From NCBI RefSeq assembly GCF_004167665.1, contig NZ_SEWE01000028.1, positions 1 through 64,000 on the forward strand: a stretch of DNA of 64,000 bases, written 5' to 3'. This DNA is from Hymenobacter persicinus. GTDB lineage: Bacteria > Bacteroidota > Bacteroidia > Cytophagales > Hymenobacteraceae. Below the pieces are notes generated by a model, which did not search any database, had not been told where the DNA came from, and saw only the letters and a program-made list of their open reading frames with translations. A program made the position numbers and the translations under genes. This document shows positions 1 to 7,932 of this stretch, in pieces. Numbering within the stretch: the stretch's first letter is position 1; every line of letters begins with the position of its first letter.

Positions 1-875
1 ACCTTGCCCACGAAGCGCAGGCGCAGGTTCACGTCAGGGTGGCGGCGGCTGCACTCCCCGCAGGCGGCCAAGAACAGCTCGATGTGGTAGATTTCCGAAA
101 TCGTGCCCGTGTGCGTTATCAGCAGCGAATCCGTAGGCGGTGCCGACGGCTCGCGGAAGTCACTCTCGTCGTAGCCGTTGGGCAGCACGTGAAACTTGCC
201 GGCCGTGAGCTTCGCCGACTTGCCCAGCAGCAGCCGCTTGGTGTCGGGGCTCGTGACCAGCACCTCGTCGGCCTGCTCCAGCACCTGGCGCTCGTACCAC
301 TCGTCGAGCCAGCGGGCCGGGGCGGTCTGGTTGAGCTCCTTGGAGTAGTAGATGTCGGTCCAGGGGTCGCGCAGGTCGGCCAGCCAGCGCAGGCCGTAAC
401 GCTTTTTCAGCGCCAGCCCAATCAGCTGGGTGGAGTGGGGCGGGCTGCTGGTGAGCACCGCATCGAAGGTTTCGCCGGCGCGCAGCAGCCCGGCCACGGC
501 CCGCAGTACGTGGGCGTTCCAGCCCCGGCGCGGGTCGGGAATAAATACGTTGCCGCGCACAAACTTGAAAAAGCGCTGCTGGAAGCTGGTCTTGCTTTCG
601 TTGGCAAAGCCGCCGTAGGGAATCTGCTGGCGGCCGGTGAGCTTTTTATAGGAGCCGAAGGGCTCGGAAGTGTCCGTGCGAATCACCCGGACGGAAGCCG
701 GAATTTCGGCCGCCAACGACTCGTCGAGCACGGGGTAGGCGCCCCGGTCCGGGTCCACGGTTATCACCGTGCACTCCACGCCGAAGGACGGCAGGTGCTT
801 CACAAACTTCAACGTCCGCTGCACGCCCGCGCCCCCGGAGGGCGGCCAGTAATACGTAATAACGAGCAGGCGCAT
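1..875 (-). CDS. Glycosyltransferase family 4-like protein, C-terminus outside window
   Basis: A continuous reverse-strand reading frame starts with ATG at 875 and runs off the left edge, giving 291 visible residues. The N-terminus MRLLVITYYWPPSGGAGVQR has the glycine-rich loop of GT-B glycosyltransferases. Later stretches 'LADLRDPWTDIYYSKEL' and 'VLPNGYDESDF' are typical of the GT4 acceptor and nucleotide-sugar domains. Such enzymes usually have about 400-430 residues, so roughly a third is missing here. It probably acts in the cytoplasm on a polysaccharide or glycolipid; donor and acceptor cannot be read. Long forward-strand open frames over the same bases are GC-driven shadows. Confidence 0.85.
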   Translation of the reverse strand, partial: MRLLVITYYWPPSGGAGVQRTLKFVKHLPSFGVECTVITVDPDRGAYPVLDESLAAEIPASVRVIRTDTSEPFGSYKKLTGRQQIPYGGFANESKTSFQQRFFKFVRGNVFIPDPRRGWNAHVLRAVAGLLRAGETFDAVLTSSPPHSTQLIGLALKKRYGLRWLADLRDPWTDIYYSKELNQTAPARWLDEWYERQVLEQADEVLVTSPDTKRLLLGKSAKLTAGKFHVLPNGYDESDFREPSAPPTDSLLITHTGTISEIYHIELFLAACGECSRRHPDVNLRLRFVGK

Positions 876-956
876 AGCTGAGGCGGGAGCAGAGTTGGGG
901 CGTTTGGCGGGGCGAAGGTAAGCAGCCGCCCCGGTTTGCGGGGGCTGCGTGAATTA

Positions 957-989
957 TTGGGGGCAAAAAGGCTGTTTCCCCCTAACTTG
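957..989 (+). promoter_or_regulatory. Candidate Bacteroidota promoter (TTG / TAnnTTG)
   Basis: TTG at 957-959 and TAACTTG at 983-989 are 23 nt apart, within the 17-23 nt range described for Bacteroidota -33/-7 promoters. It lies about 75 nt upstream of the ferritin-like lipoprotein start. The -7 box has only two of the usual three T residues, so this is tentative. Confidence 0.3.
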
Positions 990-1064
990 CGGAGGATGCC
1001 GTATGCCCTCGGGCCCGGGCGCTTCGCTGCCCGTTCCCCATCCTTTATTTCTACCCTACTGCCG

Positions 1065-2270
1065 ATGAAGTCCGTTTCTACTCCTGCCTTCCCCGAGCCC
1101 ACCGGCCGGGTGGCGGGCCCCGCCCTGGGGCGCCGCTCGTTTCTGTTTTACAGTGGGGCCAGCGTGGCACTGGGTAGCCTGTGGCTGGCCGGCTGCACCA
1201 AAAAAGAAGCCCTCACCCCGGGCCCCATCACGGCGGCCCCCACCATTGACGCCTTCACCCCGGCGGCCGGCGCCCCCGGCACCGTCATCACCATCACGGG
1301 CACCAACTTCACCGGGGCCACGGCCGTCACCCTGGGCGGCTTGGCCGTGCCCTACACTGTCGTCAGCGCCACCACCATCACCGTCACGCTGCCAGTGACG
1401 GCCGCGACCGGGGCCCTGGCCGTGACCACGCCCGGCGGCACGGCCACCAGCAGCACGCCCTTTACGGTGTTGCCGCCGGCCAGCACCATCACCAGCTTTT
1501 CACCCCAGTCCGGCCTGCCCGGCACCATCGTCACGCTCATTGGCACCAACTTCACCGGGGCCACCCGCGTCACGCTCGGGGGCGCCACGACCGTGTTTTC
1601 GGTTGTCAATGCCACCACCATCACCCTGACCGTGCCCGCTACGGCCCAGACTGGCGTTTTTGTGGTCACGACGCCCGGCGGCACGGGCAGCAGCGCCACG
1701 GTCTTCACCGTGCTGCCCCAGTTTGTGAACGTAGGCACCGGCGACCTGGGCGTGCTCAACTACGTTTACGCCCTGGAGCAGCTCGAAGCGGCCTTCTACG
1801 CCAGCGTGAAGGCGGGCAGCTACTTCGCTGGGGCTTCGGCAGCCGAGAAAGCGGCCCTCACCGACATTGCCGGCCACGAGTTGCTGCACCGCGAATATCT
1901 GAAGGCGGTGCTGGGCTCCAATGCCATCAAGGACCTGGAAACGGACTTTTCCGCCATCAACTTCGGCGACCGGGCGGCGGTGCTGGCGGCAGCTCGGTCG
2001 TTTGAGGACCTGGGCGTGGCGGCCTACAACGGGGCCGCGGCCTACCTCACCACGCCGACCTACCTGCTGGTGCTGGGTAAAATTAGCTCGGTGGAAGCCC
2101 GGCACGCGGCTCTGATCCGGGACTTTCTGACCTACAACACGTTCGTGGGCGCCGACATCATCGGGGCTACCTCGGGGCTGGAAACGGCCAAAACGCCAGC
2201 GGTGGTCGTCACGGCGGCCAATTCCTACCTGAAAGTGGGCTCCAAGCTCGACGTTTCCGGCCTGCAGTAA
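1065..2270 (+). CDS. Ferritin-like (desiccation-associated type) lipoprotein with two IPT/TIG domains
   Basis: 401 residues. The start is placed at the ATG at 1065, because it puts a twin-arginine-like signal (GRRSFLFYSG, residues 22-31) and a lipobox (LAGC, Cys44) at the N-terminus; upstream in-frame starts would bury the signal. Two tandem IPT/TIG beta-sandwich repeats follow (about residues 58-140 and 143-222), each with 'GTxxTIxGTNFTGAT'-like sequence. A ferritin-like helical bundle (about 228-395) carries the Glu and His residues of the family: 'YALEQLEAAFY', 'GHELLHREY', 'SFEDLGVAAY' and 'SSVEARHAAL'. The combination suggests an exported, lipid-anchored protein. The metal or redox role of this family is not settled. 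The next gene encodes a second ferritin-like protein 32 nt downstream, so the two are probably co-transcribed. Confidence 0.82.
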   Translation: MKSVSTPAFPEPTGRVAGPALGRRSFLFYSGASVALGSLWLAGCTKKEALTPGPITAAPTIDAFTPAAGAPGTVITITGTNFTGATAVTLGGLAVPYTVVSATTITVTLPVTAATGALAVTTPGGTATSSTPFTVLPPASTITSFSPQSGLPGTIVTLIGTNFTGATRVTLGGATTVFSVVNATTITLTVPATAQTGVFVVTTPGGTGSSATVFTVLPQFVNVGTGDLGVLNYVYALEQLEAAFYASVKAGSYFAGASAAEKAALTDIAGHELLHREYLKAVLGSNAIKDLETDFSAINFGDRAAVLAAARSFEDLGVAAYNGAAAYLTTPTYLLVLGKISSVEARHAALIRDFLTYNTFVGADIIGATSGLETAKTPAVVVTAANSYLKVGSKLDVSGLQ

Positions 2271-2302
2271 CTTCTATTCCACCCGCTATTCTCTCTTGTC
2301 CG

Positions 2303-3202
2303 ATGAATCTATTCAACCTGCTCTCCGACATCGAAGCCGTGGACCCGGAAGTGTACGCCCGCTTCGACGGCCGCCGCCGCGTATTTCAGCACCTGGGCAC
2401 CGTGGGCCGCCGCCTGACGGCCGCGGCCGTACCGGGCGCGCTGTCGGCCCTCTTTAGCCGCGCCTACGGGCAGGGCACCGGCCTGCCCGCCGACGTGGCC
2501 AACGTGCTGAACTTGGCCCTGCAGCTCGAATACCTCGAATACAGCTTCTACAGTCTGGCCCTGAGCAGCCCGCTGCCGCTGACTGCCGAAGACCGGGCCG
2601 CCGTCACGCTACTGCGCAACGACGAAAACAACCACGTCCAGACCCTGCGCACCGTACTCGGGACGGCCGCCATTGCCCCGCTGCCCTTCAGCGCCTTTGA
2701 CTTCACCGGCAGCAAGGGCGGCCGGCAGGCGCCGGCCTTTCCCACCGTGTTTTCCAACCCATACCTCTTCCTGAGCCTGGCCCAGTGCTTCGAGGACCTG
2801 GGCGTGCGCGCCTACAAAGGGGCGCTGCCCACGCTGTTCGTCAACAAGTTGGTGACCGAGGCGGCGCTGAGCATTCACTCGGTGGAAGCCCGCCACGCCT
2901 CCCACGTGCGCACCATGCGCCGCGGTGGAGCCCAAAGTCTGCCCGGCTCCCCGGTCTCAGCGCCTAAGAGCTGGATAACCGGCTCCGAAACCGGCGGCCC
3001 GTTGCCTAACTTGCTGGGCAACGTCTACTTTTCCGGTACCCCGACCAATCTGTACCCCAGCGAGGATAACACTGTGCAAAGCGGCATCAACCTGCTGTCG
3101 GCCTTTCCGGGCGTGGCCACGGCCGCCTTGGCCAGCGAAGCCTTCGATGAGCCCCTGGACGCGGTTTCGGTTTCGCTTTTGATGGGATATTTCCGCGTAT
3201 AA
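2303..3202 (+). CDS. Ferritin-like domain protein (desiccation-associated type)
   Basis: 299 residues, 32 nt after the previous gene. The bundle is recognised by 'LALQLEYLEYSFYSLAL', 'LLRNDENNHVQTLR', 'QCFEDLGVRAYKGA' and 'HSVEARHASHVRTMRR', which match the corresponding helices of the upstream protein. There is no lipobox. An 'RRLTAAAVPGALSALFSRAYGQ' segment near residues 36-57 may be an unusual internal export or membrane-associated segment; that is uncertain. The pairing of a lipidated IPT-bearing member and a plain member suggests a two-component coat or storage complex, but no function can be assigned from sequence alone. Confidence 0.8.
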   Translation: MNLFNLLSDIEAVDPEVYARFDGRRRVFQHLGTVGRRLTAAAVPGALSALFSRAYGQGTGLPADVANVLNLALQLEYLEYSFYSLALSSPLPLTAEDRAAVTLLRNDENNHVQTLRTVLGTAAIAPLPFSAFDFTGSKGGRQAPAFPTVFSNPYLFLSLAQCFEDLGVRAYKGALPTLFVNKLVTEAALSIHSVEARHASHVRTMRRGGAQSLPGSPVSAPKSWITGSETGGPLPNLLGNVYFSGTPTNLYPSEDNTVQSGINLLSAFPGVATAALASEAFDEPLDAVSVSLLMGYFRV

Positions 3203-3212
3203 ACGACCTTTG
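3179..3212 (+). promoter_or_regulatory. Weak candidate promoter for ffh
   Basis: TTG (3179-3181) and GACCTTTG (3205-3212) are separated by 23 nt and end 44 nt before the ffh start. The TTTG core fits the Bacteroidota -7 element but the TA is missing. It overlaps the end of the preceding gene. Confidence 0.22.
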
Positions 3213-3256
3213 CATTTCCGCCCACCCCGGCGGCCCTTTCGTAATTCCCGTTTCCC

Positions 3257-4603
3257 ATGTTTGATAACCTCAGTACCAAGCTCGACAAAGCCTTTAAAAC
3301 CCTCAAGGGCCAGGGCAGCATCACCGAAATCAACGTCGCGGCCACCATCAAGGAAATCCGCCGCGCCCTCGTCGATGCCGACGTGAACTACAAGGTGGCC
3401 AAGGAAGTCACCGACAAGATCAAGGACGAGGCCATGGGCCGCGACGTGCTGACCACCGTGTCGCCGGGCCAGCTGATGACCAAAATCGTCTACGACGAGC
3501 TGACCCAGCTCATGGGCGGGCAGAAGGAAGACGTGGTGATGAAGGGCGACCCGGCCGTGATTCTGCTCTCGGGCCTGCAGGGCTCGGGCAAAACCACCTT
3601 CGCCGGCAAGCTGGCCACGTTCATCAAGAAGCAGAACCGCACGGTGCTGCTCGTGGCCTGCGACGTGTACCGTCCCGCGGCCATCGACCAGCTCAAGGTG
3701 TTGGGCGAACAAGTAGGCGTAGAAGTGTACTCGGAGCCGGAAAATAAGAATCCGGTCGAGATTTCGCAGAATGCCATTGCCTACGCCAAGAAAAACAACA
3801 AGAAGGTCGTCATCATCGACACCGCCGGCCGCCTGGCCGTCGACGAGCAGATGATGAAGGAAATCGAGCAGGTGAAGCGGGCCATCAACCCCTCCGAAAC
3901 CCTGTTCGTGGTGGACGCCATGACCGGCCAGGACGCCGTGAATACGGCCAAGACCTTCAACGACCGGCTCAACTTCGACGGCGTGGTGCTCACCAAGCTC
4001 GACGGCGACTCCCGCGGCGGCGCGGCCCTCTCTATCCGGGCCGTGGTCGAGAAGCCCATCAAGTTTATCTCGACCGGCGAGAAGATGGAAGCCCTCGACC
4101 TGTTCTATCCCGACCGGATGGCGCAGCGGATTCTGGGCATGGGCGACGTTATTTCGCTCGTGGAGCGCGCCCAGCAGCAGTTCGATGAGGACGAGGCCAA
4201 GCGCATCAACCAGAAGATCCGCAAAAACCAGTTCAACTTCGACGACTTCCTGTCTCAGCTCGAGCAGATCAAGAAGATGGGCAACCTGAAGGATCTAGTG
4301 GGCATGATTCCGGGCATGAGCAAGCAAATCAAGGACATCGACATCGACGACGACGCCTTCAAGCCGATTGAGAGCATCATCAAGAGCATGACCCCGCAGG
4401 AGCGCAGCACGCCCGAAATCCTCAACGGCTCCCGCCGCCGTCGCCTGGCCAAGGGTTCCGGCACCGACATTCAGCAGGTCAACAACCTGATGAAGCAGTT
4501 CGAGGACATGCGCAAAGTGATGCGCACCATGAACAAGATGAGCTCCACCAAGGGCGGCATGGCCCAGATGGCCAAGATGATGGGCATGAAGGGCAAGATG
4601 TAA
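3257..4603 (+). CDS. ffh: Signal recognition particle GTPase Ffh
   Basis: 448 residues, the normal length. Ffh binds 4.5S RNA and signal peptides and brings ribosomes to FtsY at the membrane. The N domain (about 1-90) precedes the G domain with P-loop 'GLQGSGKTT' (about 106-114), 'DTAGRLAVD' (about 188) and 'TKLDGDSRGGAAL' (about 245). The C-terminal M domain (about 300-448) ends in a Met-rich tail, ending 'MAKMMGMKGKM', as expected for signal-sequence binding. The RNA-binding stretch 'GSRRRRLAKGSGT' is present. The gene ends at a strong hairpin shared with the convergent deaminase gene. Confidence 0.97.
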   Translation: MFDNLSTKLDKAFKTLKGQGSITEINVAATIKEIRRALVDADVNYKVAKEVTDKIKDEAMGRDVLTTVSPGQLMTKIVYDELTQLMGGQKEDVVMKGDPAVILLSGLQGSGKTTFAGKLATFIKKQNRTVLLVACDVYRPAAIDQLKVLGEQVGVEVYSEPENKNPVEISQNAIAYAKKNNKKVVIIDTAGRLAVDEQMMKEIEQVKRAINPSETLFVVDAMTGQDAVNTAKTFNDRLNFDGVVLTKLDGDSRGGAALSIRAVVEKPIKFISTGEKMEALDLFYPDRMAQRILGMGDVISLVERAQQQFDEDEAKRINQKIRKNQFNFDDFLSQLEQIKKMGNLKDLVGMIPGMSKQIKDIDIDDDAFKPIESIIKSMTPQERSTPEILNGSRRRRLAKGSGTDIQQVNNLMKQFEDMRKVMRTMNKMSSTKGGMAQMAKMMGMKGKM

Positions 4604-4640
4604 ACCGCCCTTCAGTTTGGCTTCGGCCGTCCGAGAAATG

Positions 4641-4676
4641 AAAAAAGCCCTGCCGCGTGAGCGGCAGGGCTTTTTT
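4641..4676. terminator. Bidirectional intrinsic terminator
   Basis: A 10-bp perfect stem, GCCCTGCCGC (4647-4656) with GCGGCAGGGC (4661-4670), has a 4-nt GTGA loop. It is flanked by six A on the left and six T on the right, so it can end transcription from ffh (+) and from the deaminase gene (-). Confidence 0.92.
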
Positions 4677-4695
4677 GCGAGCAATGTGGAGTAGG

Positions 4696-5172
4696 CTAGT
4701 ACTCAGTCTTGCCTTCCTTGTTGGTCCAGGCCTCGAAGCCCGCCAACGCCTCGTCGCGCAGCAGTTGCGTCATGGGCAGCTTGCGCGACTCCATGGGCCG
4801 GTCCAACTCTTCGTAGATAAACTGGTCGTCGAACCCGATGGCGGCGGCGTCGGCCTTGGTGTTGCCGTAGAACACGCGCCGGGGGCGGGCCCAGTAGATG
4901 GCGCCCAGGCACATCGGGCAGGGTTCGCAGGAAGTGTACAGGTCGCAGTCGTCGAGCTGGAAGGTACCCAACTCTTTGCAGGCCTTGCGGATGGCGTCGA
5001 CTTCAGCATGGCAGGTGGGGTCGTTGGTGCTGGTCACCTGGTTGAAGCCGCGGGCAATGATCTGGCCGTCTTTCACGACGACGGCGCCAAACGGACCACC
5101 GTGGCCGGCCTGCATTTTTTCAATCGAAAGGCGAATGGCTTCGCGCATGAATTCGTCGCGGGGGGATTCCAT
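4696..5172 (-). CDS. guaD: Guanine deaminase-like cytidine/deoxycytidylate-type deaminase
   Basis: 158 residues from the ATG at 5172; a longer in-frame extension upstream has no family similarity. Zinc ligands are His55 in 'CHAEVDA', with proton-shuttle Glu57, and Cys85/Cys88 in 'PCPMC'. Around these, 'GGPFGAVVVKDG', 'FQLDDCDLYTSCEPCPMC', 'GFDDQFIYEELDRP' and the C-terminal 'FEAWTN...TEY' closely match Bacillus-type GuaD, rather than tRNA adenosine deaminase. It would convert guanine to xanthine in purine salvage. I base the substrate on remembered family motifs; a different nucleobase is possible. It is convergent with ffh. Confidence 0.85.
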   Translation of the reverse strand: MESPRDEFMREAIRLSIEKMQAGHGGPFGAVVVKDGQIIARGFNQVTSTNDPTCHAEVDAIRKACKELGTFQLDDCDLYTSCEPCPMCLGAIYWARPRRVFYGNTKADAAAIGFDDQFIYEELDRPMESRKLPMTQLLRDEALAGFEAWTNKEGKTEY

Positions 5173-5405
5173 AGGAGGGAAGGTAAGGGGAAAGCCCGCA
5201 AGATACGCCCACCGTCCGCCACCCACCAAACCCGAACCACTCGCAGCGGCTCCCGACAATAGCGTGCGTAGCGCAGCAGGAGCCGGCTCAGCCCGGTATC
5301 CGGAATGGCGAACCAGCCTGATGCAAGGCAGCCGTTCGGAAAGACGATAATTGCAACTGTTTTCGGACGAAATTTCTTTTGCCTAGGCCACAGTACTCGC
5401 GGCAT

Positions 5406-5421
5406 TTGGCACAGACATTGC
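5406..5421 (+). promoter_or_regulatory. Candidate sigma-54 (RpoN) promoter
   Basis: TTGGCAC (5406-5412), five bases, then TTGC (5418-5421), followed by T. The invariant GG and GC dinucleotides are separated by exactly 10 nt, the strict -24/-12 spacing. It lies in a 424-nt gap (5173-5596) with no gene. Transcription would start near 5433. I did not see an obvious upstream activator palindrome. Confidence 0.6.
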
Positions 5422-5432
5422 TGTTGAAAATC

Positions 5433-5498
5433 CGAAAGAATAGTTTTTTAGGTGTTTTGGTTGTGGAAAAGGGGACGTCGTATCGGCGTCCTTTTTTT
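5433..5498 (+). ncRNA. Possible short RNA or attenuated leader from the sigma-54 promoter
   Basis: From the predicted start near 5433 to the T-run at 5492-5498 gives a transcript of about 60-66 nt with no plausible coding frame. Alternatively it is the terminated part of a 5' leader of the LOG-family gene, which begins at 5597. No known RNA family is recognised; this is inferred only from the promoter and terminator positions. Confidence 0.3.
5471..5498 (+). terminator. Short hairpin with T-run
   Basis: GGACG (5473-5477) pairs with CGTCC (5487-5491), followed by seven T (5492-5498). The stem is short, but the T-run is clean. No forward gene lies upstream except the predicted sigma-54 transcript. 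Confidence 0.45.
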
Positions 5499-5596
5499 AT
5501 GCCCGGCCTTTGGGTAGGTATGTGGCCGCGTCACGCGGTTGTAGTGCAGCAAAGTCAGGGAAAAGTGCGAGCGGGGCGCTACCTTGATGGTGAACA

Positions 5597-6382
5597 ATGG
5601 GAGCCATTCCCGACGAATCCATGGCTGCTGCCGCCCAACCTGATTCTGCTCCAGTTCCGGTTATCGGGCCTTCCCGCGGGGAAAAGCGGTTTCTGGCCGG
5701 TCCACGGAGTCGCCGCAGTGAGCTGCGCTTCTTGTGGGCCGTGGTGCGCGAGTTTCTGCGCGGCTTCCGGGTGCTGCACTTCGTGGGGCCCTGCGTCTCG
5801 GTATTCGGCTCGGCGCGGGTGGCGGAAAGCTCCCCTTTTTACACGCTGGCCCGGGAAATGGGGGCGGGCCTGAGCCGGCAGGGCTTTACGGTGCTCACCG
5901 GTGGCGGCCCCGGAATTATGGAAGCCGCCAACCGCGGGGCCCGCGACGTGGGCGGCTCATCGGTGGGCTGCAACATCGTGCTGCCCCAGGAGCAGCAGGC
6001 CAATGCGTACCTGGACAAGATGCTGCTGTGCCGCTACTTCTTCGTGCGCAAGGTGCTGTTGATCAAATACTCCTATGCCTTCGTAATTATGCCCGGCGGC
6101 ATCGGCACCCTCGACGAGCTGTTCGAAGCCCTGACTCTGATTCAGAACCGAAAGATTCTGGATTTTCCGGTCGTTGTCATCGGGCGCCAGTACTGGCAGC
6201 CGCTGCTGACGTTGCTCACCCAGATGCAGCAGCAGGGCATGGTCGCCGCCGTCGATTTGGAGCTGCTGACCTACACCGATTCCGTGGCGGAAGCCCTGGC
6301 CCACATCGAGCAGCACGCCGTGGTGAAGTTTAAGCTGGCCAGGCTGAGCCGTCCCCGGCGCCGGTGGTGGCTGGGGGAGTAG
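5597..6382 (+). CDS. LOG-family (TIGR00730) Rossmann-fold protein
   Basis: 261 residues. The LOG signatures are present: 'GGGPGIMEAANRG' (residues 102-114) and 'PGGIGTLDE' (166-174), with the fold beginning near 'VSVFGSARV'. Characterised members are nucleoside 5'-monophosphate phosphoribohydrolases that release the base, e.g. cytokinin activation, or act on other nucleotides; the in vivo bacterial substrate is often unknown. The first 40 residues are a low-complexity extension, so ATG at 5621 is an alternative start. It is the first forward gene after the candidate sigma-54 promoter and hairpin. Confidence 0.88.
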   Translation: MGAIPDESMAAAAQPDSAPVPVIGPSRGEKRFLAGPRSRRSELRFLWAVVREFLRGFRVLHFVGPCVSVFGSARVAESSPFYTLAREMGAGLSRQGFTVLTGGGPGIMEAANRGARDVGGSSVGCNIVLPQEQQANAYLDKMLLCRYFFVRKVLLIKYSYAFVIMPGGIGTLDELFEALTLIQNRKILDFPVVVIGRQYWQPLLTLLTQMQQQGMVAAVDLELLTYTDSVAEALAHIEQHAVVKFKLARLSRPRRRWWLGE

Positions 6383-6402
6383 CCGCGCCGCTTTACGCTA
6401 GG

Positions 6403-7875
6403 TCAGCGCGTGGCGGCCGCCGCCGGGGCAACGACGGCGCGGGCCTGCTGCTCGGCTTCGGCTTCGAGGGCTTCCAGTGCCTTTTTGTTGAATACGCGGC
6501 CACTGAGCACCACGGCCCGAACCTGCCGCAGGTTGCGGATGTCGTCAAGCGGGTTGGCGTCGAGTAGCACCAGGTCGGCGTGGTATTCGGGGGTAATATG
6601 GCCGAGGTCGTAGCGGTGGCCCAGGGCCGCGGCCGGGGAGGTGGTGGCCGCCTGGAGCGCCTCGGCCGGCGTGAAGCCTGCCGCTACCAGCTGCTCCAGC
6701 TCGGCAAGCAAGCCGCTGCCGTGGAAGCGGTAAGGGTTCTGCCAGCCGGCATTGGAACCGGCCACAATCGTGACGCCCTGCCGCTGAAATTCCGCGACCA
6801 TCAGGTGCTGGAGCGAATCGAGGGGACGAAGCGTGGCGTAACGGGCGGTGGTCAGGTTACGGGTGCTGAAGTTGGTACGGGCCCACTGCTGCCGCACGCT
6901 TTCGGGCAAAAAGCGGAAGCGCGGGTCGGTAGTGGCCAGGGCTTGGTCGGGGTAAAAGTCGCTGAGCAGCATCGGCACCACGAAGGCCCGGCTTGCCGCC
7001 AGTGCCTGCCCCAGCGCGGCGCAGCGGGCCGGGCTAAACGAGCTGACCACCGCGCGTTGCTGGGTGCGGAGCTGGGTTTGCAGGATTGCCAGGCGGTGCG
7101 GGCCGGTGAGCAGGCGCGAGCGGCTCGCTACCAGCTCCGCTTCCTGCCCCGAGCAGCCCAGCAGCAGCTTATCGGCCGGCTCGAAGCCACGCTGCCCGGC
7201 CTCCACGGCCGCCAGGCTGGTCAGGGCCTCCGGCACGGGCCCCACGAGCGGCACGTGCTGTTCGCGGGCCACTTCGGCCACGCCCAGGTAGGTGTCCCGG
7301 GAAAGAAATGGGTCCATCGTCAGGCCCTGCCAGCCGGCGAGCAGCCCGGCTTCGGCCTGCTGCCGTCCTGCCACCCGCGCAGCCGCCCCGGCCGGGGCAC
7401 CCACCGGCTCCTCAATGGGGACGCCGGCCAGCATAATATGCGGGCCCGTCAGCTCGCCAGTTTCGACGGCCCGCACGGTGACCAGCAGCTCGGGCAGGGG
7501 CCGGGCGGTGCCGAAGTTGCGGATGCTGGTAATGCCGTAGGTCAGGTAGAGCGGCAGGGCCACCCGGGCTTCGACGGCGGTACTCAGGGCCGCCACGTGC
7601 GCATCCCAGAGGCCGGGAATCAGGTATTTTCCCCGCCCGTTGAGGCGCTGCACGGCCCGCCCGGCCGGCGCCCGGTTGCCCACCGATTCGATGCAGCCGT
7701 CGCGCACCACCACCATGCAGTTGGCCTGCACCCGCTCTCCGACCACGTCCACCACGTTGACGTTGCGAATCACCAGCAGCCCGGCCGGGGCGGGAGGGGC
7801 CGGCTGCTGGGCCCGGGACCAGAAGGGCGCCAGGGCCAGCCAGGCCAGCAGGTAAACAGTGCGTTGCGGAGTCAT
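6403..7875 (-). CDS. Amidohydrolase-fold secreted protein lacking all metal ligands (predicted pseudoenzyme)
   Basis: 490 residues with a signal peptide ending near 'SRAQQ'. The fold is that of prolidase-type amidohydrolases: 'YLIPGLWDAH', 'YGITSIRNFG', 'TPAEALQAATTSPAAALG' and 'YHADLVLLDANPLDDIRN' are all well kept. The metal-site positions are not. The usual HxH is His93-Val-Ala95, the carboxylated-lysine segment reads 'TMDPF' (186-190), the GHVP histidine is Pro213, the EH histidine is Pro233, and the catalytic Asp of GTDAG is Asn375 in 'GSNAG'. I infer a non-catalytic binding or structural protein. The reading frame is intact, so this is not a decaying pseudogene. It lies 57 nt after the beta-CASP gene, possibly co-transcribed. 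Confidence 0.82.
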   Translation of the reverse strand: MTPQRTVYLLAWLALAPFWSRAQQPAPPAPAGLLVIRNVNVVDVVGERVQANCMVVVRDGCIESVGNRAPAGRAVQRLNGRGKYLIPGLWDAHVAALSTAVEARVALPLYLTYGITSIRNFGTARPLPELLVTVRAVETGELTGPHIMLAGVPIEEPVGAPAGAAARVAGRQQAEAGLLAGWQGLTMDPFLSRDTYLGVAEVAREQHVPLVGPVPEALTSLAAVEAGQRGFEPADKLLLGCSGQEAELVASRSRLLTGPHRLAILQTQLRTQQRAVVSSFSPARCAALGQALAASRAFVVPMLLSDFYPDQALATTDPRFRFLPESVRQQWARTNFSTRNLTTARYATLRPLDSLQHLMVAEFQRQGVTIVAGSNAGWQNPYRFHGSGLLAELEQLVAAGFTPAEALQAATTSPAAALGHRYDLGHITPEYHADLVLLDANPLDDIRNLRQVRAVVLSGRVFNKKALEALEAEAEQQARAVVAPAAAATR

Positions 7876-7932
7876 TGCCGAGAGAAGGTTAAGGAGAAGA
7901 CGAAAACGAGGCTGGCCGGCCCGAAACCGGGC

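Noticed and set aside
39..881. Long forward open frame of 280 codons
   Set aside because: It is the opposite-strand shadow of the truncated glycosyltransferase, with low-complexity composition.
5379..5873. Forward open frame overlapping the LOG-family gene
   Set aside because: Out of frame with the LOG motifs and includes the hairpin and promoter region.
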